A DNA stretch of 64,000 nucleotides from NCBI RefSeq assembly GCF_006345815.1, contig NZ_VCIG01000043.1, positions 124,001 through 188,000 of the forward strand. Direction: 5' to 3'. Source of the stretch: Ochrobactrum sp. CGA5. Lineage in GTDB: Bacteria; Pseudomonadota; Alphaproteobacteria; Rhizobiales; Rhizobiaceae. The position numbers and the translations under genes are program-made. The notes beneath the pieces are model-generated. The model did not search any database and was not told where the DNA came from. It saw only the letters and a list, made by a program, of their open reading frames with translations. Positions 62,154-64,000 of the stretch are shown piece after piece (within the stretch, counting starts at the first letter, position 1; the number at the start of each line of letters is the position of its first letter).

Positions 62154-62699
62154 AAAACTTGGTGGCGTGCAAGCGCTGACGATTTCGCACGGCGCCGGTC
62201 CGACGCAGCGGAACCGGTGTGGCAGCTTGCTGGAAAAGTAATAGGCGTCGCCCGGCCCCAATATGCGGCGCTCACTGCCCACCGTCACTTCGATGCGACC
62301 CGAAATGACGATGCCGCCCTCCTCCCCCTCATGCATCAAAAGCACTTTTCCCGTGTCAGACCCGGGTTCATAACGCTCCTTCAGCATCTGTAACGAACGT
62401 GAAAACAGATGGTCACCCACCTGACGATAGGAAATCGGCCCCTTGCCGATTTCCACCAGCTCCTCGGCCTGATAGAATACTTTGTGTGGCGCATCAGGTT
62501 CGAGCGCGAAAAAATCGGCCATGCCGATGGGAATACCGTCGAGAATACGCTTTAATGCGCCGACGGACGGATTGGACTGATTGGCCTCGATGAGGGAGAT
62601 GGTGGAGTTGGTTACACCTGCCCTTTTGGCAAGCTCGCGTTGCGACAGATTCTGCCGCATGCGCACATAACGAAGCCTCCCGCCAATGTCGATGCTCAT
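62151..62699 (-). CDS. XRE-family regulator with cupin domain (PuuR-like)
   Basis: A 182-residue regulator with an N-terminal helix-turn-helix (IGGRLRYVRMRQNLSQRELAKRAGVTNSTISLIEANQSNPSVGALKRILDGI) and a C-terminal cupin (MHEGEEGGIVISGRIEVTVGSERRILGPGDAYYFSSKLPHRFR). This layout is that of PuuR and related polyamine or amino-acid regulators. It is divergent from an omega-aminotransferase gene with 146 bases between, so it likely controls it. The start is supported by a GAGAGGA site; an earlier in-frame ATG is less likely. Confidence 0.9.
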   Translation of the reverse strand: MSIDIGGRLRYVRMRQNLSQRELAKRAGVTNSTISLIEANQSNPSVGALKRILDGIPIGMADFFALEPDAPHKVFYQAEELVEIGKGPISYRQVGDHLFSRSLQMLKERYEPGSDTGKVLLMHEGEEGGIVISGRIEVTVGSERRILGPGDAYYFSSKLPHRFRCVGPAPCEIVSACTPPSF

Positions 62700-62744
62700 C
62701 GAAACATCCTCTCCATGTTTATGATGTTCAGTATAGCACAAACT

Positions 62745-62756
62745 TGATAATTATCA
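62745..62756. promoter_or_regulatory. Candidate operator between the cupin-XRE gene and the aminotransferase
   Basis: TGATAATTATCA is a perfect 12-base palindrome in the 146-base divergent promoter region, 46 bases from the regulator start and 90 from the aminotransferase start. Binding by the XRE regulator is inferred from position only. Confidence 0.4.
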
Positions 62757-62845
62757 CACATAAAAACAATGGCTTAATGTTCTGAAGAAAAGGACTTGTT
62801 GCTTTTCGCAAAGCATGGCCTGCTGGCTTCAAATAGGAGGTAACG

Positions 62846-64000
62846 ATGCTCACCAAAACCAACACGCCAAGCCTTGAGAACTTCTGGATGCCGTTCACTG
62901 CGAACCGGCAGTTCAAGGCAGCGCCTCGCCTGCTCGCAAGTGCTTCGGGCATGTATTACACCGACACAGATGGCAATCAGGTTCTGGACGGCACGGCCGG
63001 TCTTTGGTGCTGCAATGCAGGTCATGGCCGCAAGCGCATTACCGAAGCTGTCGAGCGCCAAATCTCGACCATGGATTTCGCACCCACCTTCCAGATGGGC
63101 CATAATGTGGCTTTCGACTTTGCGGAAAAGCTCGCAGCCATTGCACCGGGTGGACCGGATGCAAAACTGGACCGGGTGTTCTTCACAAATTCCGGTTCGG
63201 AATCGGTCGATACCGCACTGAAGATCGCCATCGCCTATCAGCGTGCCATCGGTCAAGGCACCCGCACCATGGTTCTGGGTCGCGAAAAGGGCTATCACGG
63301 CGTTGGTTTCGGGGGCATTTCCGTCGGCGGCCTCGTCAATAATCGTCGCGTTTTCCCGCAGATTCCTGCCGACCATCTGCGCCATACGCTTGATATCGAA
63401 AAGAACGCCTTCTCCAAGGGCCTGCCCGCAAACGGCATCGAGCTTGCCGACGATCTGGAACGCCTCGTCCAGTTGCATGGCGCCGAAAAGATTGCTGCCG
63501 TCATCGTTGAACCCATGTCGGGTTCGGCTGGCGTTATCTTGCCGCCGAAAGGCTATCTGGAACGCCTCCGCGCCACAGCGGACAAGCATGGCATTCTCCT
63601 GATCTTCGACGAAGTCATCACCGGCTTTGGACGCCTCGGCACGCCATTTGCCGTTGATCATTTCGGCGTCGTGCCTGATCTCGTGACAACCGCCAAGGGA
63701 CTGACCAACGGTGCCATCCCGATGGGCGCGGTGTTCGCCGCCCGCAAGGTCTATGATGGTCTGATGACTGGCCCGGAAAATGCGATTGAGCTGTTCCATG
63801 GTTACACCTATTCCGGTCATCCCGTTGCTGCTGCTGCCGGTCTTGCAACACTGGAAGTCTATGCCGAAGAAGGCTTGCTGACACGCGGTGCGGAGCTTGC
63901 CAATCACTGGCAGGAAGCGCTCCATTCGCTCAAGGGCGTTTCAAACGTCATCGACATTCGCAACCTTGGCCTGGTTGGCGCTATCGAACTCTCATCGCGC
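62846..64000 (+). CDS. Omega-amino acid:pyruvate aminotransferase, class III (3' end outside window)
   Basis: 385 codons are visible before the window ends; family members have about 440-460. A strong AGGAGG site lies 5 bases upstream of the ATG. The class III signatures are present: GTAGLWCCNAGHGRKRI, FFTNSGSESVDTALKIA, EKGYHGVGFGGISVGG, LLIFDEVITGFGRLG and the cofactor lysine Lys284 in TTAKGLTNGAIPMG. The enzyme transfers amino groups from beta-alanine, taurine-like or aliphatic amines to pyruvate; the Ochrobactrum omega-transaminase is a known relative. The nearby PuuR-like gene suggests polyamine or beta-alanine catabolism. Confidence 0.92.
   Translation, partial: MLTKTNTPSLENFWMPFTANRQFKAAPRLLASASGMYYTDTDGNQVLDGTAGLWCCNAGHGRKRITEAVERQISTMDFAPTFQMGHNVAFDFAEKLAAIAPGGPDAKLDRVFFTNSGSESVDTALKIAIAYQRAIGQGTRTMVLGREKGYHGVGFGGISVGGLVNNRRVFPQIPADHLRHTLDIEKNAFSKGLPANGIELADDLERLVQLHGAEKIAAVIVEPMSGSAGVILPPKGYLERLRATADKHGILLIFDEVITGFGRLGTPFAVDHFGVVPDLVTTAKGLTNGAIPMGAVFAARKVYDGLMTGPENAIELFHGYTYSGHPVAAAAGLATLEVYAEEGLLTRGAELANHWQEALHSLKGVSNVIDIRNLGLVGAIELSSR

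Overview
The window looks like a stretch of the main chromosome of a Brucella/Ochrobactrum-group alphaproteobacterium (Rhizobiales, Brucellaceae). The evidence is protein families and gene order. A CtrA-type cell-cycle block carries the small CtrA inhibitor SciP, the DUF1134 envelope protein EipA, the histidine phosphotransferase ChpT and CtrA, and eipA-chpT-ctrA follow one another as in Brucella. Other matching features are a putative UDP-GlcNAc to 2,3-diaminoglucose pair (lipid A type), Rhizobiales-style dispersed palindromic repeats and a typical omega-aminotransferase. No phage, IS element, CRISPR array or integrase was seen. Genes are dense and mostly in short operons.

Layout. 0-3 kb: a leftward dipeptide-type ABC operon (dppA, dppB, start of dppC). 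3.3-6.7 kb: a HugZ-like protein, an ArsR regulator, a SpoU/TrmH methyltransferase and mnmA. 7-12.8 kb: the cell-cycle/envelope block (sciP, a GNAT, a membrane coiled-coil protein, eipA, chpT, a single-domain receiver, ctrA, a FliJ-like gene), with a 530-bp ctrA upstream region full of GANTC sites. 13-18.6 kb: an AbrB-type membrane protein, two VOC proteins, the putative gnnB/gnnA pair, tRNA-Met(CAT), a small secreted protein and a group III truncated haemoglobin.

18.9-26.4 kb: a compact cluster of unknown product. It holds a carrier protein, an acyl-CoA dehydrogenase, an aminoacyl-tRNA-synthetase-like amino acid:carrier-protein ligase, a DUF1839 protein, a glycoside-hydrolase-2-like protein and a convergent double alpha/beta-hydrolase. 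This is the best candidate for an undescribed system here. The likely logic is that an amino acid is loaded on the carrier, perhaps oxidised by the dehydrogenase, and handed to a sugar-containing or other acceptor.

26.6-29.4 kb: arginase and ornithine cyclodeaminase with a divergent Lrp regulator (arginine to proline). 29.5-31 kb: an old yellow enzyme with an ArsR regulator. 31-37.4 kb: tex and an AfuA/FbpA-type ABC transporter. 37.7-43.1 kb: a lysine/pipecolate catabolic set (AmaA-like oxidase, LysR, HglS, piperideine-6-carboxylate dehydrogenase). 43.4-48.2 kb: purU and a nag amino-sugar operon with four-base overlaps. 48.4-53.8 kb: an RND efflux operon with two adaptors. 54-59 kb: a YdeP-type molybdo-oxidoreductase, L-lactate dehydrogenase and an outer-membrane beta-barrel. 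59-64 kb: D-alanine catabolism (Lrp, alr, dadA) and a cupin-XRE regulator divergent from an omega-aminotransferase cut by the window end.

All calls are from reading the sequence and recalled family knowledge; no database search was run.
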